A stretch of DNA of 64,000 nt from Lewinellaceae bacterium (lineage in GTDB: Bacteria; Bacteroidota; Bacteroidia; Chitinophagales; Saprospiraceae). The stretch is from positions 1-64,000 of the forward strand of contig JADJRC010000018.1 in the NCBI GenBank assembly GCA_016712415.1. The letters run 5' to 3'. Shown piece by piece: positions 43,334-52,970 of the stretch. Made by a program: the position numbers and the translations under genes. The notes below the pieces were generated by a model that worked only from the letters and a program-made list of their open reading frames with translations, was not told the DNA's origin and did not search any database. Positions within the stretch are counted from its first letter, which is position 1, and each line of letters starts with the position of its first letter.

Positions 43334-45433
43334 ATGAAAAAACTCATTTTCCTCATAACCATCGGCGCGCTAATCACAGGCATTACATCTGCCCAGCCGA
43401 TCAACCGCTCTACTCCGGAGGCAAACCTGAAATCGGCAGAAACAGCCGAAGCGGCTGCCAATCCGTACGAGGCACTCGAATTGTACGAAAAAGTGTACGA
43501 CGAGTCCAAAGACAGGGATATTGCCGTTAAAATCGCCAAACTGGAATACGAATTGCGCGATTACAACCAGGCCGAGCGCGCATTCGGGCGCCTGGTGATC
43601 CGCGACCGGAAAAACGAACTGACGGAACTCAAATACTGGTACGCCATGAGCATGAAGCACAACGGCAAATACGCCGAAGCCATCGACATGTTCAACCAGT
43701 ATATCAATGATATGGCCGCAGACCCCGGGTTGGTGCAGGCCTCCAAACGCGAAATTGCAGGCTGCGAACTCGGCAAAAAAGCCAAACAACCCGAAAATCT
43801 GCTGGTGAGCAATATCGGCAAAAAAGCCAACAGCCCGCAAACGGAATCGTCTCCGTCTTACAGTGGCGGCGAGTTGTACTACACTTCCCTTCAGTCAAAA
43901 GAAGTGATTGTGGTAGACGGCAAGCAGGGCGATTGGTATTCCAAGGTGTACACGGCAGCGAAAAGCGGGGCCGAATTCGGCGAACCGACGCCGCTCGGCC
44001 AGCAGATCAATCGCGAAGGCTGGCACCAGGGCAACGTTAGCGTTACGCCCGACGGTCGCACCATGTACTTTACCCGCGTTCAACTGGCCGAAGAAGGTCA
44101 GAGCATCGCTGAAAGCAAGATATTTTACGCTACCAAAGGCTCCGACGGCTGGGGCGCGGCCAACGAGGCGGTTGGCGTAAACGGCGATTATGTCGCCAAA
44201 CACCCCTGTGAGGGCGAATTGTTTGGAGAAAAAGTACTGTTTTTCGTCGCCAACATGCCCGGCGGTAAAGGCGGCTTCGATATTTACTATGCACCCAAAA
44301 AGACCGACGGTGTGTTCGGTTTGCCCGTCAACCTCGGCGAAGTGATCAATACGGTCGGGGAAGAGGCCAGCCCTTTTTACCAGGACGGCAAACTCTATTT
44401 CAGCAGCAACGGCCTCCCCAATATCGGCGGCCTCGACGTGTTTGAGAGCCAGTGGAACGGTTCCGTGTGGAGCGAACCGAAGATGTTGCCCCTAGGCATC
44501 AACTCCAGTGTCGACGACCAGTATTACACGCGTACCGCCGACGGCATGAGCGGCTACCTGGTCAGCAATCGCCCGGGCCCTAACAACCTTAAAAGCAAGA
44601 CTTGCTGTGATGATATTTACACATGGGAAATCGAACGCGTGAAAGTCGACCTCAACGTAAAGACCTTCCGCTTCAAACGCAAGGGCGAAAAAGAGAACCC
44701 GGCACTCACCGGCGCCACGGTACAGGTGCAGGATGTGACGGAAAAAAATCCGGCCCGTGTGGATGAAAAAACCAATGCCGGCGCCAACGATTTTGGATTT
44801 ACGCTACAGCCAGACAAGTCGTACCTGGTGATCGCCTCGCGCGACGGATACGTTACAGATTCGATTACTTTTAACACCGTAGGGGTGAAAAAAAGCCTCA
44901 GTCTGGATAAAAAACTGACCCTCCGGTTGCTCCGCAGAGAGCCCGAATACGATACGATTCGGATCAACGAACCGATCAGGCTGACAAATATTTACTACGA
45001 TTACGACAAGTGGAACATTCGTACAGACGCCGAGCCTGACCTGCAACGCCTGACCGACCTGCTCAACAAGTATCCCGAGATGAAGATTGAACTTTCTTCA
45101 CACACCGACGCACGCGGTCGCGACGACTACAACGAATCGCTTTCGCAAAAACGCGCAGAAAGTGCAAAGGAATGGATTGTTGCCAAGGGCGTTTCCGCCG
45201 ACCGCATTGTGGCCAAAGGCTATGGCGAAAAACAACTGCTGAACGAATGCGCCAACGGCGTGGAATGTACGGAAGAGCAGCACCAGGTCAACCGCCGCAC
45301 GGAGTTCAAGATCATTTCCGGGCCAACGAACATTGTCATCGAACGCATTGAAAAACGCGAAACAACGAACAAAGGGCAGCCGCCTGGCGGCAAACAATCG
45401 GTAAGGCCCGACAATTTTTTTTTGAAAAATTAA
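43334..45433 (+). CDS. OmpA-family protein with TPR and PD40 repeats, PorE-like (699 aa)
   Basis: After a signal peptide (IFLITIGALITGITSAQ) come TPR-like repeats (about residues 30-140), WD40-like PD40 beta repeats (about 170-440: FFVANMPGGKGGFDIYYAPK, KLYFSSNGLPNIGGLDVFES), a carboxypeptidase-like domain (about 455-530) and an OmpA C-terminal peptidoglycan-binding domain (IYYDYDKWNIRTDAEPDL, then SSHTDARGRDDYNESLSQKR). It would tie a PorP/SprF barrel to the cell wall. The end reads into a run of nine T; with ten T it would continue into the DUF1573 segment that follows. Confidence 0.9.
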   Translation: MKKLIFLITIGALITGITSAQPINRSTPEANLKSAETAEAAANPYEALELYEKVYDESKDRDIAVKIAKLEYELRDYNQAERAFGRLVIRDRKNELTELKYWYAMSMKHNGKYAEAIDMFNQYINDMAADPGLVQASKREIAGCELGKKAKQPENLLVSNIGKKANSPQTESSPSYSGGELYYTSLQSKEVIVVDGKQGDWYSKVYTAAKSGAEFGEPTPLGQQINREGWHQGNVSVTPDGRTMYFTRVQLAEEGQSIAESKIFYATKGSDGWGAANEAVGVNGDYVAKHPCEGELFGEKVLFFVANMPGGKGGFDIYYAPKKTDGVFGLPVNLGEVINTVGEEASPFYQDGKLYFSSNGLPNIGGLDVFESQWNGSVWSEPKMLPLGINSSVDDQYYTRTADGMSGYLVSNRPGPNNLKSKTCCDDIYTWEIERVKVDLNVKTFRFKRKGEKENPALTGATVQVQDVTEKNPARVDEKTNAGANDFGFTLQPDKSYLVIASRDGYVTDSITFNTVGVKKSLSLDKKLTLRLLRREPEYDTIRINEPIRLTNIYYDYDKWNIRTDAEPDLQRLTDLLNKYPEMKIELSSHTDARGRDDYNESLSQKRAESAKEWIVAKGVSADRIVAKGYGEKQLLNECANGVECTEEQHQVNRRTEFKIISGPTNIVIERIEKRETTNKGQPPGGKQSVRPDNFFLKN

Positions 45434-45825
45434 AACAAACGCCCCGTCATTCGGGCGATACCATCCGGCCTGCTGCCGAATGGGTCAATCCCGTCGATAC
45501 AGAACTGCAATTCCAGCACGAAGTGCTCGTGTTTGAAAATGCTACCGACGGAGATCAGATAGAAGCCATTTACGAATTTGCGAATACCGGCAAACAGGCG
45601 CTGACGATTGAGATCGTCAGCGCCTGTGCGTGTATGGAGGTGGATTGGACCCGCACGACAATCGGGCCTGGCGAACATGGCGTGGTAAAGGTGGTGTTCG
45701 ACACTACCGGACGAACAGGAGACTTGTCAAAAGACATAGACGTCATTTTTAAGAATACGGACCCGGAAGCATACCCGCTGGTCAAACGACTGAAGTTAAT
45801 GGGACATGTGTTCAGGCGGATATGA
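45424..45825 (+). CDS. DUF1573-like segment, possibly the true C-terminus of the OmpA protein
   Basis: The frame is open from inside the OmpA gene end to 45825 and contains no ATG. The best internal start is GTG 45523. The conserved part reads IYEFANTGKQALTIEIVSAC, CMEVDWTRTTIGPGEHGVVK and VVFDTTGRTGDLSKDIDVIF, a DUF1573 (Ig-like, ASH-type) domain. The upstream residues PAAEWVNPVDTELQFQHEVL are also protein-like, which argues that the frame is really joined to the OmpA gene across the T-run at 45415-45423. DUF1573 domains are extracytoplasmic binding modules. Confidence 0.65.
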   Translation, partial: EKLKQTPRHSGDTIRPAAEWVNPVDTELQFQHEVLVFENATDGDQIEAIYEFANTGKQALTIEIVSACACMEVDWTRTTIGPGEHGVVKVVFDTTGRTGDLSKDIDVIFKNTDPEAYPLVKRLKLMGHVFRRI

Positions 45826-45865
45826 ACATACGGGTTCAGGGTAATACCGTTTGGATGCGAAAATT

Positions 45866-46360
45866 ATGACCACTACGATCAAACTAACCGATACCTTTCA
45901 CACAACGGTAGAAAGGGCTTTTAAATGTCCCATACTGGGCGATGCGACAAAGTTTCTGGACGGATACAGGCTTCAGCCGCCGGTCACCGGATTTGAGGAA
46001 GATGACAGTTGGGGGCAGGTAAACGGTATCAGATACCCCGTTACAAACGGGAGTTTGTGGTTGCCGAAGGGAAGGCTGTTAAAGGACGAGATACTCGAAC
46101 GCAACGAAAACGTGTCGTGGAAATGGACGATTTACGACTTTAAAATTCCCCTGATGTTCTTTGCTGGCAGGGCTGTCGGCGAATGGAAGGTCACCGCCCG
46201 GGAGGCCAATGTTACAGATGTTTATTATGCGTACACTTTCTATTCCAAAAACATCCTGTACCATCCCTTCACAATGCTCTTCTGCCATTTTCAATGGAAA
46301 GGCATGATGAAAAAAGCGCTTCGCGGCATAAAACGCCAGTGCGAATCGGGGCTCTTTTAG
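45866..46360 (+). CDS. SRPBCC / polyketide-cyclase-like protein (164 aa)
   Basis: I start at ATG 45866 (MTTTIKLTDTFHTTVERAFK). The pattern of a START-like ligand-binding fold is visible: helix 1 with the TVERAFKCP segment, then RNENVSWKWTIYDFKI, a strand set VGEWKVTAREANVTDVYYAY, and a long C-terminal helix (KGMMKKALRGIKRQC). It is cytoplasmic. The ligand is unknown. Confidence 0.7.
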   Translation: MTTTIKLTDTFHTTVERAFKCPILGDATKFLDGYRLQPPVTGFEEDDSWGQVNGIRYPVTNGSLWLPKGRLLKDEILERNENVSWKWTIYDFKIPLMFFAGRAVGEWKVTAREANVTDVYYAYTFYSKNILYHPFTMLFCHFQWKGMMKKALRGIKRQCESGLF

Positions 46361-46401
46361 TGTATGAATAGGATAGGGGAGAGTGCCCGGCTCCTAACTA
46401 C

Positions 46402-47817
46402 TTAAAACTGAAAATAGATAAACTGTTGCCCGGTAGTCTGTACGACCATCAGTGCGAAGATCATGATTCCCCATCCTGCAACGAGCAGCCAACCGGGCGT
46501 GCGTTGCAATACGTCGACCAAGGCATGCCTGCGCATGAAAAAATGCCCCAGGAAAACCATCGTCATCACCAACAATGCCAGCACCAGGTGGTTGGTGGTC
46601 AGCACCGGCTTGTCGCCATGCAGGAAAAACATGGACCCCAGCAGCCGGAGCGCTGATCCAAAGTCTTTTGCCCTGAAAAACACCCAGGTGATATTGACGC
46701 AGTTGAACGTAAGAAACGCCAGCAGCAGTTGGACGGCCTGGCTATCTGTTTTGAAAGTTACAACATTTTTAAAAAGGCGCTCCAGGGCCAGGTAAAGGCC
46801 GTGCAGAAAGCCCCAGGCAACGAAGGTCCACGCCGCGCCGTGCCACAGGCCGCCCAGCAGCATGGTGAGCATGAGGTTCACGTACGTCCTGCTCACGCCA
46901 AAACGGTTGCCGCCCAGGGGGATATACAAATAATCGCGCAGCCAACTGGACAGCGAAATATGCCACCTGCGCCAGAGATCGGAAAACCCGACGCTGCCGT
47001 ACGGGTACCGGAAGTTGTCAGACAGGGTAAAACCCAACATGTTTGCTATACCGATGGCGCAGAGCGAGTACCCGGCAAAATCAAAAAATATTTGCCCCGA
47101 AAAGGCCAGTACGCCGGTCCAGGCGTCCAACGGGAGCAGGAGGTCTTTTGACCCGAATACACTGTCGGACACCGGGCTGAGCAGGGAATCGGCAAAAACG
47201 GTTTTCTGAAAAAGTCCGATCGTCAGGAGCAGCAGTCCGGTGAAGAACTGTTGTTGCGAAGCCCTTTTCGGTTCGTAGAACTGCGGCACCAGTTCATCGG
47301 ACCGCACGATCGGGCCGGCAACCAGTTGCGGGAAAAATGTCACGTACAAGGCGAAATCCAGGAAAGTGCGGGCCGGCTGTATCCTTTTGAAATACAGGTC
47401 GATGGTGTACGACATCGTCTGGAAGGTGGAAAACGAAATGCCCATTGGCAGCAGGATATCCCACTTCGGCGGGGTGTACTCGACACCGAACAGCGCCACC
47501 AGTTGCTGGAAGTTTTCCAGCATGAAATTGCCGTATTTAAAGAAACCCAGGAAACCCAGGTTGACAAGAATACTCAGCAGCAACCAAAACCTGCGCTTTG
47601 CCTGATCCTCGGTTCGGGCCAGTTGGTTTCCGGCAGTCCAGTCGACCAGGGTCGATATCAGGAGCAGTGCGATGAGCGGCGGGTTCCACAGTCCGTAGAA
47701 AAGATAACTCGCGGCCAGTAGCATGATTTTTTTGGCCTTCCACGTGAGCGGAACGATATAATACAGCGTCAGGACAACGATCAGGAAGGCAAAAAAGCCG
47801 ATGGTGTTAAACAGCAT
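46402..47817 (-). CDS. MBOAT-family O-acyltransferase (471 aa)
   Basis: About ten membrane segments are present, with the AlgI/DltB-type signatures ISFSTFQTMSYTIDLYFKRI, YVTFFPQLVAGPIVRSDELV, RRWHISLSSWLRDYLYIPLG and the catalytic-His region LTMLLGGLWHGAAWTFVAWG. It transfers acyl groups, mostly acetyl, from the cytoplasm to extracytoplasmic polysaccharide. It overlaps functionally with the SGNH-like gene that starts upstream and ends one base from its start. Confidence 0.92.
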   Translation of the reverse strand: MLFNTIGFFAFLIVVLTLYYIVPLTWKAKKIMLLAASYLFYGLWNPPLIALLLISTLVDWTAGNQLARTEDQAKRRFWLLLSILVNLGFLGFFKYGNFMLENFQQLVALFGVEYTPPKWDILLPMGISFSTFQTMSYTIDLYFKRIQPARTFLDFALYVTFFPQLVAGPIVRSDELVPQFYEPKRASQQQFFTGLLLLTIGLFQKTVFADSLLSPVSDSVFGSKDLLLPLDAWTGVLAFSGQIFFDFAGYSLCAIGIANMLGFTLSDNFRYPYGSVGFSDLWRRWHISLSSWLRDYLYIPLGGNRFGVSRTYVNLMLTMLLGGLWHGAAWTFVAWGFLHGLYLALERLFKNVVTFKTDSQAVQLLLAFLTFNCVNITWVFFRAKDFGSALRLLGSMFFLHGDKPVLTTNHLVLALLVMTMVFLGHFFMRRHALVDVLQRTPGWLLVAGWGIMIFALMVVQTTGQQFIYFQF

Positions 47818-47818
47818 A

Positions 47819-48838
47819 TCATTTGGTTGTTATGAGCTGATCTTTTTGGAGCAGTGCGATGATCGTTCTGGTATATATATCAGCATCTCTCCGGTTCAGG
47901 TGCGACCATTCCGGCGGAACCATGTCGCGGGTATCCGGATGATCCTGGAAGTGATACCCCTTGCAGCCGGATTCGCGCAGCAGCCGGTCCCAATATTGGG
48001 CTCTGGGAAACATTTCAGGTTCGTGTTTCAGGTATTGACCTGTCACGGGCGGCCTGATAAAGGCCACGTTTCCGCCTTTTGCCCGGAATTTTTTTGCCAG
48101 GTTGACATAATGACCCAGTATCACATCCACGCTATCGGCGTATTCATTTTTCCACTCCGGCCGATCCCATATCCTTGTTTGCCTGCTTTGCAGGGCTGTA
48201 TCCGTTTCCATTTCAGGTATCATGCGTATGCCGCGGTAGCGGTCCATCCGTACCATGGGCGGCCAGTTCGTCGGGTTTTCCACCGAGTCGCGGTTGGGCA
48301 GCGGCAGTCGGTTGATCAGCGACCGCAGGTTGATATCCGGATCAGTGTAGGCAAACCAGGGGTCGATCCACTGGTACACCCAATAACTGAATTTCTGGGC
48401 GTAGGTCTGTTTGTAGAAATAGTCGACCATGTCCGATTTTACCCACATTGCCCCGCCGCTGGCGCCCAGGGTGTAAAACAGACCCGGGGCTGTACTCAGC
48501 ACAATCAGCCCCTTGAAGTTCGAGCGCTCGACGATGTCTTCAAACGTGTAATACGGCGAGCCGCCCGGAATGGCCAGCATGACCGGCCGATGGCCGGTGA
48601 TAGAATCCCACAGGTGGATATTGATGTCAAAATGCCCCCTGGAAGAGCCCAGGATGACCACGTCGTCGGGTGAAAGCGCATCCACCTGGCCGCGCCAGTA
48701 GGCCCATAATTCGGCATTGTTGTCGTATCCGGGGGCCCAGTGTTCGACACTTCTGAAATGCCATTCGTATACGGCGAGCAAGCCCAGCGCCAGGCCCAAA
48801 GCGATCAGAAAAGACCTGAGATTGATGTTATGATTCAT
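47819..48838 (-). CDS. SGNH-like membrane-anchored protein, partner of the MBOAT (339 aa)
   Basis: One N-terminal membrane helix (FLIALGLALGLLAVYEW) is followed by an extracytoplasmic SGNH-type domain with VVILGSSRGHFDINIHLW as block I. A possible Asp/His pair lies near the end (HFQDHPDTRDMVPPEWSHL). MBOAT genes are usually paired with such proteins (AlgX, DltD, PatB types), which pass the acyl group to the sugar. Two-gene operon with the MBOAT gene; the target glycan is not known. Confidence 0.75.
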   Translation of the reverse strand: MNHNINLRSFLIALGLALGLLAVYEWHFRSVEHWAPGYDNNAELWAYWRGQVDALSPDDVVILGSSRGHFDINIHLWDSITGHRPVMLAIPGGSPYYTFEDIVERSNFKGLIVLSTAPGLFYTLGASGGAMWVKSDMVDYFYKQTYAQKFSYWVYQWIDPWFAYTDPDINLRSLINRLPLPNRDSVENPTNWPPMVRMDRYRGIRMIPEMETDTALQSRQTRIWDRPEWKNEYADSVDVILGHYVNLAKKFRAKGGNVAFIRPPVTGQYLKHEPEMFPRAQYWDRLLRESGCKGYHFQDHPDTRDMVPPEWSHLNRRDADIYTRTIIALLQKDQLITTK

Positions 48839-49271
48839 TTGGTAGCGGTACGATCAGAACAGGGATGGAAAGATGTTTGATCAATTTGGAAGAAGTGTGC
48901 CCGACGAACGTCTCATAAAAAAAGCCGTGCCGGTGGCTGCCCATAACGAGCAGGTCGATTTGCAGTTTTTCCACTTCTTTTTCAAGCATGCCGACGGTAG
49001 GGCCTTGTATCAGGAGTGCCTCCGTCTCGATTGACCTGCTGCGCAGATCCTCCAGAATCTGTTGCAGTTGCTGGTGTTCTTCGCGGAGTTCTTTGGCGCG
49101 CGACTCCCGGATGTAGACCGGACCGGTCTCAAAACCCACAAATTCAGGATCGGGTGCTGCCACATGTACCAGCCAGAGTTTTGCATGGAAGGCCCCCGCG
49201 AGCAAGACAGCCTGGTCCAATAACAATCTGTCGGCAGGTTGAAGGTCTAAGGCAAGAAGGATGTTTTTCAC
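48828..49271 (-). CDS. Universal stress protein family (147 aa)
   Basis: The Usp fold is clear: MKNILLALDLQPADRLLLDQ, AKLWLVHVAAPDPE, IDLLVMGSHRHGFFYE and GHTSSKLIKHLSIPVLIVPL. The G-2X-G-9X-G(S/T) nucleotide motif is recognisable, so it may bind ATP. It overlaps the start of the SGNH gene by 11 bases. Confidence 0.9.
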   Translation of the reverse strand: MKNILLALDLQPADRLLLDQAVLLAGAFHAKLWLVHVAAPDPEFVGFETGPVYIRESRAKELREEHQQLQQILEDLRSRSIETEALLIQGPTVGMLEKEVEKLQIDLLVMGSHRHGFFYETFVGHTSSKLIKHLSIPVLIVPLPNES

Positions 49272-49539
49272 AGGATGTGCGTGTAATCGAAGCCGCCTGG
49301 CGGGGAGCGTTGCCTCGAATCATTTGGTGAACTTAACAGGGGCGGGGTTGGGCAAATGTATTTTGTTTTAAAAAAAATCGCAAAAAAAAATTTGACGATG
49401 CCAGTTGCCGGGTTTTCTAATGCTGCGATGAAGGGCTGTGTCAAAATATTCAGGATTTAGCAAGAAACAACAAACGCAGAGTCGTTCGGCGGGTCTATTA
49501 TTACAGGTTCCTGTACTTATCATCAAATAATAATTAAGC

Positions 49540-50667
49540 ATGAAAACAAAAACAACATCCATCATTGCGATTTTGGCCCTGTGTTATTGGGTGCAAGTCA
49601 ACGCACAAACCGGAAAAATTTACGTCAGCGATGCCGGCAACTTTAATTTTCCTCCCTGGCAAATCCTGAGATTTGACGAAAATGGTGAAAACGGGGAGGT
49701 GTTTATCTCGGATCATTTGGCCTGGCCGCAAGACATCTTTTTTCTTGAAAGCAGCAATACCGTCCTTATTTCCAACCTGAATACCAACCGGATATCCAAA
49801 TTCAATGCAGCCACCGGCGTCTATACCGGTGAATTTGCAACCAACATCAGCGGCCCGACCCGTATGAAATTAGGCCCCGACAGCCTGCTCTATGTCCTGC
49901 AGGCGTACGGCAACGGAAAAGTCCGGCGGTACAATTTGAATGGCGCCCTGATTGGTGATTTTACCGCCGTCGGGGTTGGTACAAGCATAGGTCTCGACTG
50001 GGATGCGGAAGGAAACCTGTACGTTTCCTCCTACGAGGATAAAATCGTTAGAAAATTCAGTCCAACCGGCGCCGACCTCGGCTTGTTCATAAATTCGAAT
50101 CTCGCAGGTCCGACCAATATCTGGTTTGCGGACAACGGAGACCTGCTGGTGGTGGATTTCATCGGCGGCTCGGTCAAACGGTTTAGCAGCGCCGGCGCCT
50201 ACCTGGGTGTTTTTATTGCCGGTTTACCCGAGGGAGAAGGCGTGGAGTTTCTGCCTGGCGGCAACATTCTCCTGGGGTGCGGCGGCTATTCTTCCGTTAG
50301 AATGTATAACGAATCGGGCGATTTTTTGTCCGATTTAGTGCCCTCCGGAACCCTCGACTTGCTCAAGCCCAATGCAGTTGTATGGAGAAATATGGGGGTA
50401 TCTTCGACAACATCCGTCGAAACGGGCGTTGCTTTTCTTGTACCATCCATCGGGTCGGTTTTTCAAATGGCTTCGGTTTCGGAGGACAGGCCGGGCGACC
50501 TGCTGACAGAGATTTACAATTCATCGGGAGGGCTGGCGGCGCGGATCGATTTTTCTGAAAGTTGCTGCTGGGATGCTCAAAACCAGCCGAACGGGGTTTA
50601 CCTGGCCCTTTTCAGGATGTCTGACGGCAGCAGAATTGCTACGCAAAAAATTATTGTTCAGAAATAA
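49540..50667 (+). CDS. Secreted NHL-type beta-propeller protein (375 aa)
   Basis: A signal peptide (IIAILALCYWVQVNAQ) is followed by NHL/SMP-30-like repeats (GKVRRYNLNGALIGDF, KIVRKFSPTGADLGLFINSN, GSVKRFSSAGAYLGVFIAGL). The C-terminus (LTEIYNSSGGLAARIDFSES then GVYLALFRMSDGSRIATQKI) resembles a T9SS type A sorting domain, although it is somewhat diverged. The protein is likely exported or surface-bound. It is followed closely by another secreted protein gene. Confidence 0.8.
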   Translation: MKTKTTSIIAILALCYWVQVNAQTGKIYVSDAGNFNFPPWQILRFDENGENGEVFISDHLAWPQDIFFLESSNTVLISNLNTNRISKFNAATGVYTGEFATNISGPTRMKLGPDSLLYVLQAYGNGKVRRYNLNGALIGDFTAVGVGTSIGLDWDAEGNLYVSSYEDKIVRKFSPTGADLGLFINSNLAGPTNIWFADNGDLLVVDFIGGSVKRFSSAGAYLGVFIAGLPEGEGVEFLPGGNILLGCGGYSSVRMYNESGDFLSDLVPSGTLDLLKPNAVVWRNMGVSSTTSVETGVAFLVPSIGSVFQMASVSEDRPGDLLTEIYNSSGGLAARIDFSESCCWDAQNQPNGVYLALFRMSDGSRIATQKIIVQK

Positions 50668-50682
50668 ACCGCCAGGCATAGC

Positions 50683-51531
50683 ATGAAAAGACGACTTCCT
50701 TTTATTGTCCTCCTCGCAGGAGGCATCTTATTGCTTTCCAATCTGGATGGCGCATTTCCGGAGAACACGGGTGCTCCGGGCGAACTGACTTGCGGCCGGG
50801 CGCCCTGTCACAATGTGCCGGTCAATGCAGGCAATGCGCAAATGTCCATTGCATTCAGCGGCAACGACCTGGAATATGTCGCCGATAGCACCTACGAACT
50901 CACCGTAACCATTGCTAACCAGCAAACCATGCGCAACGGCTTCGAAATTCTGGCGCTGAACGGGAACAACCAGAATACCGGCGAATGGATACTCCTGGAG
51001 CCTGACAAAATGAAAATTATCCCCGGCATCGGGCTGCCCAGCCGGAAATATGTGACCCACATGGCCGCAGGAAACATGCAAGCCGAATGGAAAGTCGCGT
51101 GGAAAGCGCCTTCGGTTAACGTTGGCGTCGTGACTTTTTACGCAGCCGTCAATGCGACCAACAACAACGGCATGCTGACGGGCGATGAAGTGTACACCAA
51201 AAGTCTCGCTGTTGAATTTTCACCGCTTTCCGGAACAAAGGAGACGGCACAATCCGGTGGCCCGGGCATTGTTTCCGTTTCGCCGGACCGGACGAACGGA
51301 ACCTTGATGATCCGGTATTTCCTGAAATCCGCCGCCGATGTACGGCTTGAAGTTTTTCATATATCCGGGCAAAAGGTGGCGACTGTTGTTGCCGGAAAAC
51401 AACCGGAAGGCGATCACCAGGTTTCCTGGAACAGTCTTGCAGCCAATGGATCGGGAATCCTGCCCGGGGTATACGTTGTCCGGCTTGTGGCTGGCCGGGA
51501 AATTGCTGCCCGAAAATTTGTTTGGCCCTGA
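50683..51531 (+). CDS. Secreted choice-of-anchor V / reelin-like protein with T9SS sorting domain (282 aa)
   Basis: A signal peptide (LPFIVLLAGGILLLSN) is followed by a TGAPGELTCGRAPCHN segment. This is typical of choice-of-anchor V proteins, where a CxxCH-like motif often occurs; here it is CGRAPCH, too long for normal haem attachment. A reeler-like beta domain follows (TYELTVTIANQQTMRNGFEI). The end is a type A sorting domain (VRLEVFHISGQKVATVVAGK, then GVYVVRLVAGREIAARKFVW). It is exported through the outer membrane by T9SS. Confidence 0.82.
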   Translation: MKRRLPFIVLLAGGILLLSNLDGAFPENTGAPGELTCGRAPCHNVPVNAGNAQMSIAFSGNDLEYVADSTYELTVTIANQQTMRNGFEILALNGNNQNTGEWILLEPDKMKIIPGIGLPSRKYVTHMAAGNMQAEWKVAWKAPSVNVGVVTFYAAVNATNNNGMLTGDEVYTKSLAVEFSPLSGTKETAQSGGPGIVSVSPDRTNGTLMIRYFLKSAADVRLEVFHISGQKVATVVAGKQPEGDHQVSWNSLAANGSGILPGVYVVRLVAGREIAARKFVWP

Positions 51532-51663
51532 GAGGTGATACCGGAGCACGTGTTTTACAATTCCGTTACATGCTTTTACAAGTGCTTCAGTGGATGGTTC
51601 GACAAACAGGATACATTTGCCAGGCATTTCACATGGGTAAAATACAAAACAACCTGCTGACAC

Positions 51664-52764
51664 ATGAAAAAGCACTGCATTACCAGGCACATCTTCTCCC
51701 TGCTGTTTTTATTCATCGGACTCCAGTGGGGCATCTGCCAGGACGGGACGAACCTGACACAAGCGGGCACAGGCAACATCGATATCATGCCTGCCGGTCA
51801 GACCGGTTTTAGCATGCCCCGGCTGCCGGAAATTTATCCGCCCGGGGTTGATACCGCCTTGCAGATAAACGGGTACGTGCGCCGGATATTCCAGGATAAA
51901 GCCGGACATCTTTGGTTTGCCACCTATGGCAACGGTGTTGGCCGGTACGACGGTAAATCCATGAGTTACTTTACCGGGTTCGAGGCAGATATTGTGAGAG
52001 ATATAGCCGTGGACAAGTCCGGCAAGCTGTGGTTCGCTACCAACGCCGGTGTGTATTGCTACGATGGAACAGATTTTAAGCATTACACCGAGGCAGAAGG
52101 CCTGAGCAGCAAGGAGGTCTGGAGTGTATTGGAAGACAAAGCAGGAGACCTTTGGTTTGGCACAGATAACGGGGTTTGCCACTACGACGGGAAGAAATTT
52201 TCCGTTTTGCCTGTTCCTGCGGCCGATCTTTCAGGTTTTCCAAGCGCTTACCCGGCCCCCAAATTTGTGAACAGCATATTTCAGGATAAAAACGGCATCC
52301 TGTGGTTTGCCTCGAATGGCGGGGGCGTCTACCGCTACGACGGAAAATCCTTTATCGCCTTTACAGAGAAAAACGGCCTGTGCAATAATTTTGTGGTGTC
52401 GGTTTTTGAAGATCATGCAGGGAACCTTTGGTTTGCCACCCAGTTCGGCGGCGTGAGCCGTTACGACGGCAAGTCCTTCACCACGTTCAGAGAAAAAGAC
52501 GGACTGAACAGCAATTTTGTCTGGACGGTATTTGAGGATAAAACCGGCAACCTGTGGTTCGCCACTGCCGGCGGCGGCGTGAGCCGCTACGATGGAACCT
52601 CCTTTACCAAGTTTACCATCACCGATGGACTTCCCAGTAATTATATCCAAAGCATCATGGAAGACGACGCGGGCAACCTCTGGTTCGGCACCTCGGAGGG
52701 AGTCGCCCGTTATGACGGGAAATCATTTGTCAGTTTTCCGAAGAAGGGTGGAGCAGGGTGTTAG
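51664..52764 (+). CDS. Secreted two-component-regulator-type propeller protein (366 aa)
   Basis: After a signal peptide (IFSLLFLFIGLQWGICQ) it has about seven Reg_prop repeats with the form DKAGHLWFATYGNGVGRYDG, DHAGNLWFATQFGGVSRYDG and DDAGNLWFGTSEGVARYDGK. In hybrid two-component sensors these repeats form the extracellular ligand-binding propeller; here the protein stops after the repeats without a transmembrane or kinase part. It may work as a free binding protein or be a sensor that has lost its signalling half. Confidence 0.85.
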   Translation: MKKHCITRHIFSLLFLFIGLQWGICQDGTNLTQAGTGNIDIMPAGQTGFSMPRLPEIYPPGVDTALQINGYVRRIFQDKAGHLWFATYGNGVGRYDGKSMSYFTGFEADIVRDIAVDKSGKLWFATNAGVYCYDGTDFKHYTEAEGLSSKEVWSVLEDKAGDLWFGTDNGVCHYDGKKFSVLPVPAADLSGFPSAYPAPKFVNSIFQDKNGILWFASNGGGVYRYDGKSFIAFTEKNGLCNNFVVSVFEDHAGNLWFATQFGGVSRYDGKSFTTFREKDGLNSNFVWTVFEDKTGNLWFATAGGGVSRYDGTSFTKFTITDGLPSNYIQSIMEDDAGNLWFGTSEGVARYDGKSFVSFPKKGGAGC

Positions 52765-52888
52765 GTGAAAAGCCCAAACGTTCTTTTACACGCTTGTTAA
52801 TGGCCGACGTGCCTTACAGGACCGCTCCGAGGTCATTAGGTCCGCATGTTTTGTAGCATCATTTAGCTAAAAAAATGTGTGCCCTTTG

Positions 52889-52951
52889 AAATACAAATTA
52901 TTTATATTTTTAGCAAATTTGTATTTTTAAAACAAATTGATTCATATTTGT
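52889..52951 (+). promoter_or_regulatory. Inverted-repeat operator before umuDC
   Basis: AAATACAAATT (52889-52899) and AATTTGTATTT (52916-52926) are exact complements 16 bases apart. A second pair ACAAAT (52932-52937) and ATTTGT (52946-52951) follows. The region is A/T-rich and ends 19 bases before the umuD start. Repeated ACAAAT/ATTTGT motifs suggest a dimeric repressor site, as expected for a damage-inducible operon; the repressor is not identified. Confidence 0.6.
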
Positions 52952-52970
52952 CGCTCAAACATACTAATCC

